Assembly (NCBI RefSeq): GCF_003019275.1
Contig: NZ_CP027848.1
Span: 1,116,001-1,180,000, forward strand
DNA: 64,000 bases
DNA from: Staphylococcus muscae
Lineage (GTDB): Bacteria; Bacillota; Bacilli; Staphylococcales; Staphylococcaceae
Direction: 5' to 3'
This document shows positions 17,963 to 25,959 of the stretch, piece after piece. A program made the translations under genes and the position numbers. Numbering within the stretch: the stretch's first letter is position 1; the number at the start of each line of letters is the position of its first letter. The notes under the pieces were generated by a model. The model was not told the DNA's origin. It made no database searches and saw only the letters and a list, made by a program, of their open reading frames with translations.

Positions 17963-17999
17963 ATTCTACCCTTTTTACATCGAAATGTTAACGTTTTCT
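17963..17999 (-). promoter_or_regulatory. fdhA promoter overlapped by cre site
   Basis: On the minus strand, TTAACA (17991-17986) and TAGAAT (17968-17963) are spaced 17 bp. AGAAAACGTTAACA (17999-17986), a good cre match, covers the -35 hexamer. Glucose repression through CcpA is the expected outcome. Confidence 0.75.
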
Positions 18000-18090
18000 A
18001 TATATTTGATAATATAATTATCTAAATAAATTATCCTATTATTTTACTGAGTGTAAAAAGTCTTTTAAAGTATAAAGAACGCAGCAAAAA

Positions 18091-18120
18091 GAGGAGTGAG
18101 ATATCTTGATCTCACTCCTC
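18091..18120 (-). terminator. Terminator of lcpC
   Basis: A 12-bp perfect stem (GAGGAGTGAGAT with its complement) and 6-nt loop are followed on the minus strand by CTTTTT. Confidence 0.85.
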
Positions 18121-18135
18121 TTAGTTATAAAAAAG

Positions 18136-19098
18136 TTAAAGTCCTAAGTTTTCACGTAATTGCTGTGTCAATTGTGCTTTACTATTCTCATCTGGTACAA
18201 AATAGTACACGCCATCTGATTGAATACCACCTGATCCTTCAAGTTGATGACGATTCACATTTTCATTCGCATCAGAATAATTACTTCTAATTTGATTTAA
18301 TTCTGACAAACTCAAATCTGTTTGAACATTCTCACCAAGTTGATTCATAATGCCATTGAAGTTTGTTAAAGATGACACACTTGTCAGCTTATTCGCCAAT
18401 CCTTGCAATACAAGTTGTTGACGTTCTTGTCTACCAAAGTCTCCACCCGCACCTTCTTCTTTTCGACTGCGGATAAAGGCCATCGCCGCTTCACCGTCAA
18501 GGTGTTGCTGCTCACCTTGTGTAAATTGGTAGCCTTCAGCTGAGAATGTCGCATTGCTCACAACATCAATACCACCAACTGTATCAATAGTATCCTGCAA
18601 CCCATCCATATCAACTGTCGCATAATGGTCAACCGGCACATCCATCAATTTCTCAAGTGTTTTGACTGCCATATCTGCACCACCGTAGGCATAAGCATGA
18701 TTGATTTTTTCAGTCGTTCCACGTCCAACGATCTCAGCTTGTGTATCACGTGGAATACTCACCATCTCTGTCGTTTTTTTATCTGGATTAATCGACAGCA
18801 ACATGATTGTGTCACTTCGTTCTCCACCACCTGCACTGGCACGTTCTGCATTCGAATCAACACCGAATAGTGCAATCGTAAATGGTTCACCTTTTCCTAA
18901 GTCAACCGTTCCTGATCGCAATTCTGAATGTTCTCGGTTAAGCGGATTATGAATCGCGCCGCCAACAGCGAATAATTTAAATGCCAAATAGCCAATCGCA
19001 ATGACCGCCAAAATAAACAGGACGGCAATAATGCGCAACATCCACTTGATGACTGGACTCTTTTGTTTTTTCGACCGTGTGTAAGTCAAAACACTCAC
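18136..19098 (-). CDS. lcpC: LytR-CpsA-Psr family glycopolymer ligase
   Basis: Transfers wall teichoic acid or other glycopolymers from lipid carrier to peptidoglycan. 320 residues: short cytoplasmic basic N-terminus, one membrane helix (MLRIIAVLFILAVIAIGYLA, ~residues 20-39), then the extracellular LCP domain. Conserved lipid-phosphate-binding residues are present: MVSIPRDTQAEI (Arg ~120), INHAYAYGG, AFIRSRKE (two Arg), and GGDFGRQERQQLVLQ. S. aureus has three paralogues; the neighbour order fdhA-LCP-suhB matches LcpC. It is monocistronic with a strong terminator. Confidence 0.88.
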   Translation of the reverse strand: MSVLTYTRSKKQKSPVIKWMLRIIAVLFILAVIAIGYLAFKLFAVGGAIHNPLNREHSELRSGTVDLGKGEPFTIALFGVDSNAERASAGGGERSDTIMLLSINPDKKTTEMVSIPRDTQAEIVGRGTTEKINHAYAYGGADMAVKTLEKLMDVPVDHYATVDMDGLQDTIDTVGGIDVVSNATFSAEGYQFTQGEQQHLDGEAAMAFIRSRKEEGAGGDFGRQERQQLVLQGLANKLTSVSSLTNFNGIMNQLGENVQTDLSLSELNQIRSNYSDANENVNRHQLEGSGGIQSDGVYYFVPDENSKAQLTQQLRENLGL

Positions 19099-19104
19099 TC
19101 CATT

Positions 19105-19175
19105 TCTTGAAGATGAGACAAAAACTCACTTTTAGATATTTGTTTCTAAAAGCATAAATTCCCTATGTCTTACCC
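19105..19175 (-). repeat. Degenerate left-end fragment of dispersed element
   Basis: AAGCATAAATTCCCTATGTC and a flanking GATGAGACAAAAA resemble the left end of the element as seen near 10.75 and 28.15 kb. The match is loose. Confidence 0.4.
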
Positions 19176-19236
19176 TCGTTTTGTTATTTTGATTATAGCG
19201 TACATTCAAAAATTAACAATACTTCCATAGTCGCAG

Positions 19237-20034
19237 TTACAATTTTTGATAGCCACCTTTTTGAAGTAGAATTTTTAAAGTTTCATCATAACACCCTGCG
19301 TTACTTATAATAAAAGGTCCCCCATGAATGAAGTCAATCGGCTCTTGATGGAAGTTTGTCATTTTTAATCCAAGCATTTCAGCGAACAAAAACTGTGCAC
19401 CTATATCCCACGGCTTCGCATTCGTGTGAATATGGGCGCCAAATTGACCTGTAAATACTTTGGCAGAATCGAGCCCACATGCACCAATTAAACGATAACC
19501 AAACGAAACTTCTAATAGGTCGTGCATCGTCTCATCATTCAAAACCTTATTATTAAAAGATATCAAACTCTCTTTCAGTGGTCTTTCTGATGGTGGAGAT
19601 AACGGCACATCATTTAAATAAACACCTTGTCCCTTAATCGCCTGAAATCGTTTTTGACGTGAAAAGTCGTCAATATATGAGAGAACGGGTTGACCATTGT
19701 GAAACAAAGCTAAAATTAAACAAAAGTCATCTTGCTGTTTGACAAGATTTGCCGTCCCATCAATTGGATCAATGACCCACGTAAAGCCTTCTCTCAACTT
19801 CTCAGTATTATGATGGGCTTCTTCACCGTACAATTGATGATTTGGAAAATGCATCGTAAGCATTTGTTCGAAGCTTTGTTCGATGGCTTTATCTACATTC
19901 GTCACCAAATCAAATCGGTTCGCTTTTGTTTGTGTATCCATGTCTTCTATCATTGATGGCAATGTACGACGTACTCGATCAAGCCATTGCATCACTTGTT
20001 TATCAATCATCTTCAGCTGTTCTACTTCCACCAT
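19237..20034 (-). CDS. suhB: Inositol monophosphatase family protein
   Basis: 265 residues of the lithium-sensitive Mg-dependent phosphatase superfamily. Metal-binding motifs are NVDKAIEQSFEQML (early helix), YGEEAHH (the Glu of motif GEE), WVIDPIDGTANL (~residues 79-90, the DPxDGT signature) and the C-terminal KPWDIGAQFLFAEMLGL (WDxAAG-like). It would dephosphorylate inositol phosphates or similar sugar phosphates. I use ATG 20034 (AGAGGTG nine bases before) instead of the much longer frame, whose extra N-terminus overlaps the neighbouring regulator gene. It lies 61 bases downstream of that regulator on the same strand. Confidence 0.87.
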   Translation of the reverse strand: MVEVEQLKMIDKQVMQWLDRVRRTLPSMIEDMDTQTKANRFDLVTNVDKAIEQSFEQMLTMHFPNHQLYGEEAHHNTEKLREGFTWVIDPIDGTANLVKQQDDFCLILALFHNGQPVLSYIDDFSRQKRFQAIKGQGVYLNDVPLSPPSERPLKESLISFNNKVLNDETMHDLLEVSFGYRLIGACGLDSAKVFTGQFGAHIHTNAKPWDIGAQFLFAEMLGLKMTNFHQEPIDFIHGGPFIISNAGCYDETLKILLQKGGYQKL

Positions 20035-20095
20035 TACTGTCACCTCTTTGCATAGATCCCTTCTAATTTTAGTGCCGTCATTCGCATTACTGAGT

Positions 20096-20794
20096 TTACG
20101 ACGACTCATTTTGTAAATAAACTTTGTAATTATCCATTGTAATGTCTTGCGTCTTGATGGACTTATAAAATGAATAGGATATATCACTAATCGATGACAT
20201 ATCAATAACTTTCGTGTAGCCACCACCGATATGATACACAACTGCACGCCAAAGCCCCTGTTCACATAACAATCCGATAAACACTACATTTTCTACAACT
20301 GTTTGCTCTGAAGCATTCAGTTCGTATTCGATCGCCATCACCTTGCGCTCATGTGCATATACTAAAATCGCATGAAGCAACCGTGAGAGACGCTCCGTTT
20401 CGCTCGACTCAATGCGAATCACTTCATTTATATGCTTCAAATTTTGGCGTACTGTTACATTAGGGTGTCGCAATAACTTATCCATTACAGAATCCATCTC
20501 TTCATCAAATGGCAAAGCTGTTTGAGTCAAGCTTTCTTTTAACACTAAATAGAGTGCTTGAATTTCATTATCTGAGAAAGTGAGCGCATTGTGGTTCATC
20601 TGTGATTGCATACGGTATCCCCCTTTTTGTCCCGCATGCGTTTGTAAATGAACACCTTTTGCTTCTAATTCTTGTATATCTCTTAACACCGTTCGCTTCG
20701 ACACACCTAAATGCTTCGCCAATGTGTCTGCCGTCACGTGCTTCAACTCTTGAATGAGCTCGATTAAATGCTGTTGCCGCTGTTCCTTTTTCAT
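20096..20794 (-). CDS. HTH/WYL-type transcriptional regulator (YafY/DeoR-like)
   Basis: 232 residues. The N-terminal winged helix (RQQHLIELIQELKHVTADTLAKHLGVSKRTVLRDIQELE split across helices, ~residues 5-43) is of the HTH_11 type. The rest resembles the middle and WYL-like ligand domains (NEVIRIESSETERLSRLLHA, then beta-rich VMAIEYELNASEQTVVENVV), though the exact W-Y-L triad is not present. It is likely a local repressor or activator; targets unknown. It may be cotranscribed with suhB. Start ATG 20794 has GAGGGGTG seven bases upstream. The gene diverges from the small RNA RsaI. Confidence 0.75.
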   Translation of the reverse strand: MKKEQRQQHLIELIQELKHVTADTLAKHLGVSKRTVLRDIQELEAKGVHLQTHAGQKGGYRMQSQMNHNALTFSDNEIQALYLVLKESLTQTALPFDEEMDSVMDKLLRHPNVTVRQNLKHINEVIRIESSETERLSRLLHAILVYAHERKVMAIEYELNASEQTVVENVVFIGLLCEQGLWRAVVYHIGGGYTKVIDMSSISDISYSFYKSIKTQDITMDNYKVYLQNESS

Positions 20795-20899
20795 ACATAT
20801 CACCCCTCGGTCACGAAACCATCTTATTTGTATTATAGCATGCGATGTCATACGGCAGATAATCATTATATAAGTGTAAAATTTACTCAAAAACTTTAA

Positions 20900-20937
20900 A
20901 GAAAGCGTTTACAAATGTGTGTTTTATATGTTATCAT
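20900..20937 (+). promoter_or_regulatory. RsaI promoter with cre site
   Basis: AGAAAGCGTTTACA (20900-20913) is a close cre match and its end doubles as the -35 (TTTACA, 20908-20913). TATCAT (20932-20937) serves as -10 with an 18-bp spacer. This matches the known CcpA repression of RsaI in S. aureus. Confidence 0.75.
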
Positions 20938-20943
20938 TTTAAT

Positions 20944-21120
20944 TAGCTACTAGAGGGGGATGGGTACAGACGCATATTTCAAATGAGGGGTAACTATTTC
21001 GTCAATAGTAAAGTTTGAAACATGATGTACTTGTTCTATACTAGATTGAACATCTTCAATATTTATTACTTACTTTCCTTTCTATCCGGACAGTGCATAT
21101 GCACCGTCCGGTTTCTTTGT
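20944..21120 (+). ncRNA. rsaI: RsaI (RsaOG) small regulatory RNA
   Basis: The region lies between suhB/regulator and a CPBP gene and has no coding frame. It shows a promoter with cre box, two G-rich stretches (GAGGGGGATGGG at ~20953-20964 and GAGGGG at ~20984), an unpaired C/U-rich stretch (TTACTTTCCTTTCT, ~21070-21083) and a strong intrinsic terminator. These are the described features of S. aureus RsaI, a CcpA-repressed RNA acting on sugar uptake and fermentation genes, which is encoded close to suhB. Ends are estimated from the promoter and terminator; about 177 nt is longer than the ~144 nt I recall for S. aureus. Confidence 0.75.
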
Positions 21121-21122
21121 TT
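21085..21122 (+). terminator. RsaI terminator
   Basis: CCGGAC-A-GTGCAT pairs with ATGCAC-C-GTCCGG (21085-21111), then GTTTCTTTGTTTC. The T-rich side is on the plus strand. Confidence 0.75.
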
Positions 21123-21132
21123 CTAACTTATT

Positions 21133-21873
21133 TTAGAAGAAGATATCTAACACGAAAGAAACAAAGTTATTGATCATATGTAATGCGATAGACACACCAA
21201 GGTTACACCCACTTTTGATATAAATCCATACCATTGGAATCGCTAAGAGTAAATATTCAATCATTTCAAATGGTGATGTCGCCGAAATAACATGAATCCC
21301 TGCAAATAGGATGACTGAGATAACCCCCATCACATAAATATTAAATTTCTTTCCTAATTCTCCTATTAAAAAGTTCCGGAAAACAATCTCTTCAACAATT
21401 GGTGCTAACACGACAATGAACATAAAGTTAAATGGGAGTAACGCATTCCACGCCATTAATGACTCTAACATCTCTTCATTTTGCGTTGTTTCATATTGAT
21501 ATTGCTCTGGAATAAACTGTGTCAAATAGCCGTACGCTTGCAATGAAATAATCATGACAACATAAGCTATGACAATCCATAACCAATATCGGCGCACACC
21601 TTGTAATCCTAATCGAAAACGCTCTGGCATCTCACTTTTATGCAAAAGCCAGAAACAAATAATGAACAGGAGATAACTCGCCACAATCGATGTCGTTTCT
21701 ACAATTTGATAGTAATCTAATGAGGTAACCCACTCTGGAAGGTTCACATTCGCCAATAATAAAATACCTGACAGTATAACTACCATAAAACCAATCGCCA
21801 ACTGACCGACTAAAAAGATGGGAATCAACCACAAATCTCTCCATGCAATGTCTTTCCATTGATATTTCGCCAT
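21133..21873 (-). CDS. CPBP-family intramembrane metalloprotease
   Basis: 246 residues with about seven membrane helices. The Abi/CAAX-protease motifs are all in order: APIVEEIVFRNFLIGELG (EExxxR, ~residues 147-164), LFAGIHVIS (FxxxH-like, ~185), and ALHMINNFVSFVL (HxxxN, ~230). These form a glutamate/histidine active site in the membrane. Bacterial members process prenylated or other membrane peptides; the target here is unknown. It is monocistronic. GAGGAGG precedes the ATG. Confidence 0.85.
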   Translation of the reverse strand: MAKYQWKDIAWRDLWLIPIFLVGQLAIGFMVVILSGILLLANVNLPEWVTSLDYYQIVETTSIVASYLLFIICFWLLHKSEMPERFRLGLQGVRRYWLWIVIAYVVMIISLQAYGYLTQFIPEQYQYETTQNEEMLESLMAWNALLPFNFMFIVVLAPIVEEIVFRNFLIGELGKKFNIYVMGVISVILFAGIHVISATSPFEMIEYLLLAIPMVWIYIKSGCNLGVSIALHMINNFVSFVLDIFF

Positions 21874-21994
21874 TTTCTTCCTCCTCTATATTGCTTTTTC
21901 TTCATCTTAGAATAACACAACCACGTCGCTTCACACGTAAATATCTAAAAATTTACTCAAACTCTCTACTTTATAACATTAAAAGGAGGATGCT

Positions 21995-22345
21995 ATGAAT
22001 CTCTCAAAAAAATTAACACTGACTATCGCTATTGAAAATTTACAAGCATTGCTCACACTCGTTGACAATTATGACTTGGCACGTGCATTAAAGAACGGTC
22101 CAATCGAAGAACGCCTCAAACAATTAGAAGATCAAGTGGCACAATATTTTTCAGAAGTGACCCACCCTAACGAAACGCCTTCTTTCCCTTTTCCAAATTA
22201 TGACGTGTATTATCACTGTTTACAACAACTACACCATAACCCACTTATCCATGTGGATTTGGGTAGTCAAGAAAGAGTGAACACGGGATATGTCACAGTC
22301 ATTTTACAAGCAATGCATCACTTGAAATCGTTTGAACTATTCTAG
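21995..22345 (+). CDS. Conserved-looking hypothetical protein (116 aa)
   Basis: A soluble 116-residue protein with no signal peptide. The N-terminal half is a long amphipathic helix region (IAIENLQALLTLVDNYDLA, then IEERLKQLEDQVAQYFSEV); the second half is rich in H and Y (YDVYYHCLQQLHHNPLIHVD). AAAGGAGG lies five bases before the ATG and a very strong terminator follows, which supports a real gene. I do not recognise the family. Confidence 0.65.
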   Translation: MNLSKKLTLTIAIENLQALLTLVDNYDLARALKNGPIEERLKQLEDQVAQYFSEVTHPNETPSFPFPNYDVYYHCLQQLHHNPLIHVDLGSQERVNTGYVTVILQAMHHLKSFELF

Positions 22346-22373
22346 TGCTTGATTTTACGCTTAACAGACGAAA

Positions 22374-22416
22374 AGAGATAGGGACATTCAGAAGTATACT
22401 GAATGTCCCTATCTCT
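22374..22416. terminator. Bidirectional terminator
   Basis: An 18-bp perfect stem (22374-22391 with 22399-22416) and 7-nt loop lie between converging genes, one of the strongest hairpins in the window. Confidence 0.88.
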
Positions 22417-22431
22417 CTTGTTACTCATGTA

Positions 22432-23820
22432 TTATAACTTTAAGTCTTCTTTATCAAGCTTATGATAACCGCGCATAAAGAAGAAAATACCCATAAATCC
22501 TAAGAATAAGAAACCGATAATTACAGAAACACGAGTCTCTCCATTGATTAACATACCAATTAATACGAGTACTAAAAATGCAATTGTTAAATAGTTCGTA
22601 AACGGTGCAAATGGCATTTTGAATGGGTGATTCTCAGCCTTCTCAGGAAACTTCTTGCGGAATTGAATATGACTGAATAAAATCATAAACCACGGAATCA
22701 TCCCTGGTAAAATCGATGCACTGTACACATAAACGAAAATACTTTCAGATCCTTCGATGAATAATGGAAGGACAACGTTTAAAATAACACCTACAAAAAT
22801 ACCGATTGATACAGCTAACACTGTATAGAATGGTACACCATTTCTCATGATTTTAGTGAAGATTTTTGGCAATTGACCATGTTGTGCCAATGTAAAAATC
22901 ATACGACTTGAACTAAAGATACCTGAGTTACAACCTGACATTGCTGCTGTGATAACAACAAAGTTAATAAGACCTGCCGCAATCGTAATACCGACCTTCG
23001 CAAAAGTTGCCACAAATGGTGAACCAAGGTCTTGTAGTTCATTCCACGGATACACTGTTACGATTACGAAAATCGCACCGATGTAGAAGATTAAAATTCG
23101 CCAGATAACCCCGTTGACTGCTTTTTTAATATTCTTCTGTGGATCTTTTGTTTCACCTGCTGTAATACCGATCAGCTCAACACCCTGATATGAACCGATA
23201 ACGATAGATAATGCGAAGAAGAAGCCCAACCAACCGTTTGGCAAGAAACCACCGTGCTCTGTTAAGTTACTCAATCCAATTGGTACGCCCCCGTTACCAA
23301 TTCCGAAGAAGATCAGACCAAAACCTGCAATAATCATCAAAATAATTGTGACAATCTTAATCATCGCAAACCAAAATTCGAACTCACCGAAAGCTTTAAC
23401 TGATATCGCATTAGCTGCAGTTAAAATGACGATAACAATGACTCCCGGAATCCATGTTGGTAACTCTGGCCACCAGAACTTCATGTATTCACCGACAGCA
23501 ATAACTTCAGACATCCCTACGACAATCCATTGAAAGATGTTCGCCCAAGCAGTCACGTAACCTGCAACCGGATGTAAGTAATCTGTTGCATAGTTCGCAA
23601 ATGAACCTGTCGTTGGATATAAATACACCATCTCACCCATCGCACGCATGACTAAGAATAAGAAGAGCCCAGCCAATAAATATGCGAAAATAACAGATGG
23701 TCCCGTCCAAGCAATTGTACTTGATGCCCCCATGAACAAGCCAACACCGATTGTGCCCCCAAGCGCAATCATTTGAATTTGACGAGAGCTCAGCCCTCTT
23801 TGTAATTGATTATCTTCCAT
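22432..23820 (-). CDS. Amino acid permease (APC superfamily, AAT type)
   Basis: 462 residues, 12 predicted membrane helices. The N-terminal LQRGLSSRQIQMIALGGTIG and VGLFMGASSTIAWTGPSVI segments are the AAT-family signature, as in Bacillus and enteric GABA, lysine, phenylalanine and D-alanine/glycine permeases; GITAGETKDPQKNIKKAVNG is the conserved loop. It imports an amino acid by proton symport; the specific substrate cannot be read from sequence. It stands alone, with a strong terminator and a 480-bp upstream gap. Confidence 0.87.
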   Translation of the reverse strand: MEDNQLQRGLSSRQIQMIALGGTIGVGLFMGASSTIAWTGPSVIFAYLLAGLFLFLVMRAMGEMVYLYPTTGSFANYATDYLHPVAGYVTAWANIFQWIVVGMSEVIAVGEYMKFWWPELPTWIPGVIVIVILTAANAISVKAFGEFEFWFAMIKIVTIILMIIAGFGLIFFGIGNGGVPIGLSNLTEHGGFLPNGWLGFFFALSIVIGSYQGVELIGITAGETKDPQKNIKKAVNGVIWRILIFYIGAIFVIVTVYPWNELQDLGSPFVATFAKVGITIAAGLINFVVITAAMSGCNSGIFSSSRMIFTLAQHGQLPKIFTKIMRNGVPFYTVLAVSIGIFVGVILNVVLPLFIEGSESIFVYVYSASILPGMIPWFMILFSHIQFRKKFPEKAENHPFKMPFAPFTNYLTIAFLVLVLIGMLINGETRVSVIIGFLFLGFMGIFFFMRGYHKLDKEDLKL

Positions 23821-24227
23821 GACAATCCACCATCTCCTTGAAACCCCTAATTTTCAAAAGCATGTAAACTTTTTCTTCGTTATTATACTATATTTCACTA
23901 ATGTTTAAAGTAGATTTTTCACTTCACACTTTTTGGCTTAGCTGTGAACTTTTTATTGTCATATTCAAAAACAACGTACATGATATGTCACACCCACTTT
24001 ATATTGAATAAACACTTCAAGATAGATGGTAACAAAACCTCAAAAGTACTGATATAACAGTATTTAATCATTTTCTTCAAAAAGAAAACGATTCTGAATG
24101 CCATTTTAATAAGCGAGACGATTTATTTATTCCACCATCACTTTATATGATTTGCAAAATCTATTATCAGAATTATTATTCATCTGCACATAAAATTGCA
24201 AATGTCATCTTATCGACACAAAACGTT
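23821..24227. other. Intergenic region between divergent transport genes
   Basis: AT-rich, with no reading frame worth calling. It must hold the permease promoter on the minus strand (a TATAGTATAATA-like stretch near 23884-23893). Nothing else is recognisable up to the Rex box. Confidence 0.5.
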
Positions 24228-24267
24228 ATGTGAACACATTCACATTATCGGTTTAAAGCGTTATACT
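24228..24267 (+). promoter_or_regulatory. Promoter with overlapping Rex box
   Basis: ATGTGAACACATTCACAT (24228-24245) matches the Rex operator TTGTGAA-N4-TTCACAA apart from the outermost bases. Its right arm contains the -35 TTCACA (24239-24244), followed after 17 bp by TATACT (24262-24267). Rex would release it when NADH rises during oxygen limitation. Confidence 0.82.
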
Positions 24268-24301
24268 AGATTCTATTACACAACGAAAGGAAATTTGTCG
24301 T

Positions 24302-25156
24302 ATGAATGATACGAATATTAAATGGGATACGATTTTTTACGGTCGTAAATGGGTTTCAAATATTATCGAAACCATTCAAAAAAAGGATGTCTTGCACAGT
24401 TTCTACATGAAGCGTTACTTGATGCGTGCGATGATGGCAGGTTTTATTATTAGCATCATCTCTGTATTTGTTTTAATGGTTAAAACAACGTTTGCACCTG
24501 ATGTACCTCTTGGCGTCGTCAATATGATTGGCTCGATCACATTCAGCTTTGCACTCGTATTAATCTTATTCACCAACTCCGAACTGCTCACCAGTAATTT
24601 CATGTACTTTACAGTAGGACTTTATTATCACCTTATCCAACCTCTCCGTGTATTAAAGATTTTTATGCTCTGCTTCTTCGGTAATATTGCAGGCGCATTC
24701 ATCTTTTTTGCCATATTACGTGTCAGTGATGTCATGTCACCAGAAATGGTTGCCTTGTTGGATCAGATGATACACTCGAAAGCCGAAGTATACAATTTTC
24801 AAAACATACTTGTGCGTGCGATTTTTGCAAACTTCTTCATCAATATTGCACTTGTGATTGCTATGCAAATCGATGATGTTTTAGCAAAAATGTTTGTCAT
24901 GATGTTCGGTGTAACAATCTTTGCATTTATGGGATTTGAGCACGTTGTTTATAATGCCACTTTGTTCGTCGGTCAATTATTTTATGATTTTTCTGCTGTT
25001 CATGCGCTCGGTATGTTAAAAAATATTGTAGCTGCATTTATCGGTAACTATATCGGTGGTGGTCTTATTATTGGTTTATTCTATGCTTACTTGAATGATC
25101 ACGGGCAGTTTGAAACGATTAAAAAAGCGAACAAATCACAACAGCTCACTAAGTAG
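24302..25156 (+). CDS. Formate/nitrite transporter (FNT family)
   Basis: 284 residues, six membrane helices. The FNT fold is supported by the repeated half-helix regions: RAMMAGFIISIISVFVLMV (~residues 41-59), LLTSNFMYFTVGLYY (~99), FFGNIAGAFIFFAILR (~125-140), RAIFANFFINIALVIAMQ (~175) and GFEHVVYNATLF with NIVAAFIGNYIGGGLIIGLF (~225-257). It moves formate and/or nitrite. The central histidine typical of FNT channels probably lies in FEHVVYN. A Rex-controlled promoter suggests a role in fermentation or nitrite handling. It starts a run of three plus-strand membrane genes. Confidence 0.88.
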   Translation: MNDTNIKWDTIFYGRKWVSNIIETIQKKDVLHSFYMKRYLMRAMMAGFIISIISVFVLMVKTTFAPDVPLGVVNMIGSITFSFALVLILFTNSELLTSNFMYFTVGLYYHLIQPLRVLKIFMLCFFGNIAGAFIFFAILRVSDVMSPEMVALLDQMIHSKAEVYNFQNILVRAIFANFFINIALVIAMQIDDVLAKMFVMMFGVTIFAFMGFEHVVYNATLFVGQLFYDFSAVHALGMLKNIVAAFIGNYIGGGLIIGLFYAYLNDHGQFETIKKANKSQQLTK

Positions 25157-25209
25157 TTTGTAGATGTCTATGGTATACTGACTGTACAAATTTTTTGATG
25201 GAGGTTCAC

Positions 25210-25542
25210 ATGAAACGCACACAGAAAGCTGTCGTTATTTCATTGTTTCTTGGCATCATCTTTTTTACAGTCAATTTTATGTCACATACAGCATCAACAC
25301 CAACAATTATTTTCAAGTCATTACTCGTTGCACTAACATTCGGTGTGCTCTACATGCTGACTTTCACACTGCTCGACTCTGAAAAACACCGTATACAGTA
25401 TGGTGTGCCATTAATCATCGGTGTAGCATCAGGTGCATTAATCGGCACAAAACTAGGTGAACCTATTATTTGTACACTGATTGGTATTGGGATTGCTGTA
25501 ATCGTCGGTTACATTTACGGTCGAATAAAAGGAGTGCGGTAA
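25210..25542 (+). CDS. Small multi-helix membrane protein (110 aa)
   Basis: 110 residues, four hydrophobic helices: VVISLFLGIIFFTVNFM, TIIFKSLLVALTFGVLYML, YGVPLIIGVASGALIGTKLG and IICTLIGIGIAVIVGYIYG. TGGAGG lies five bases before ATG 25210, which I prefer to the upstream start. It lies 53 bases after the FNT gene and one base before the next small gene. Family unknown. Confidence 0.68.
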   Translation: MKRTQKAVVISLFLGIIFFTVNFMSHTASTPTIIFKSLLVALTFGVLYMLTFTLLDSEKHRIQYGVPLIIGVASGALIGTKLGEPIICTLIGIGIAVIVGYIYGRIKGVR

Positions 25543-25543
25543 G

Positions 25544-25720
25544 ATGTATACACTTGGTATGATTGCAATTGTACTATTACTCGTTGGTTCAATTCCCAAT
25601 ATATACATGTATAATAAAGAATTAAAAGAAGGCAATGCCAATCCACGTATGAAACTACTCATTGGCATTGATGCGATACTTATCATTTTGATTCTGGCAG
25701 CCATCTTCTTATTGAGATAA
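25544..25720 (+). CDS. Small membrane protein (58 aa)
   Basis: 58 residues starting MYTLGMIAIVLLLVGSIPN, with two hydrophobic segments flanking a polar loop (YNKELKEGNANPRMK). AAAGGAG is within the end of the previous gene and the ATG follows its stop codon by one base, so translation is probably coupled. A strong terminator follows. Function unknown. Confidence 0.7.
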   Translation: MYTLGMIAIVLLLVGSIPNIYMYNKELKEGNANPRMKLLIGIDAILIILILAAIFLLR

Positions 25721-25725
25721 CGTTA

Positions 25726-25780
25726 TAACCCCCGCTCATACATCTGCAATGTCATTGCTTGTATGAACGGGGGTTTTTAT
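25726..25780. terminator. Bidirectional terminator
   Basis: ACCCCCG-CTCATACA pairs with TGTATGAA-CGGGGGT around a ~17-nt loop, followed by TTTTTA. Confidence 0.8.
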
Positions 25781-25959
25781 TATAGGAAAAAGCGATATAA
25801 AATAACCATACCAATCGCATAAATAATGAGTCCAACAACACATGACAACACGTGTATACGCATTGGGATATGTCGTTGCCTTCTCGGTGCGATGACTAAA
25901 TTACCAGCAATAAAACATAATGGAATAACAATAAAAAACATGAGCTGTTCAAAATTCAT
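25780..25959 (-). CDS. Small membrane protein coupled to HAD phosphatase (59 aa)
   Basis: A 59-residue frame starting MNFEQLMFFIVIPLCFIAGN, with two hydrophobic helices separated by a basic loop (APRRQRHIPMRIHV). The ATG overlaps the stop codon of the upstream HAD gene in an ATGA arrangement and has GGGAG seven bases before it, both strong signs of a real coupled gene. Function unknown. Confidence 0.72.
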   Translation of the reverse strand: MNFEQLMFFIVIPLCFIAGNLVIAPRRQRHIPMRIHVLSCVVGLIIYAIGMVILYRFFL

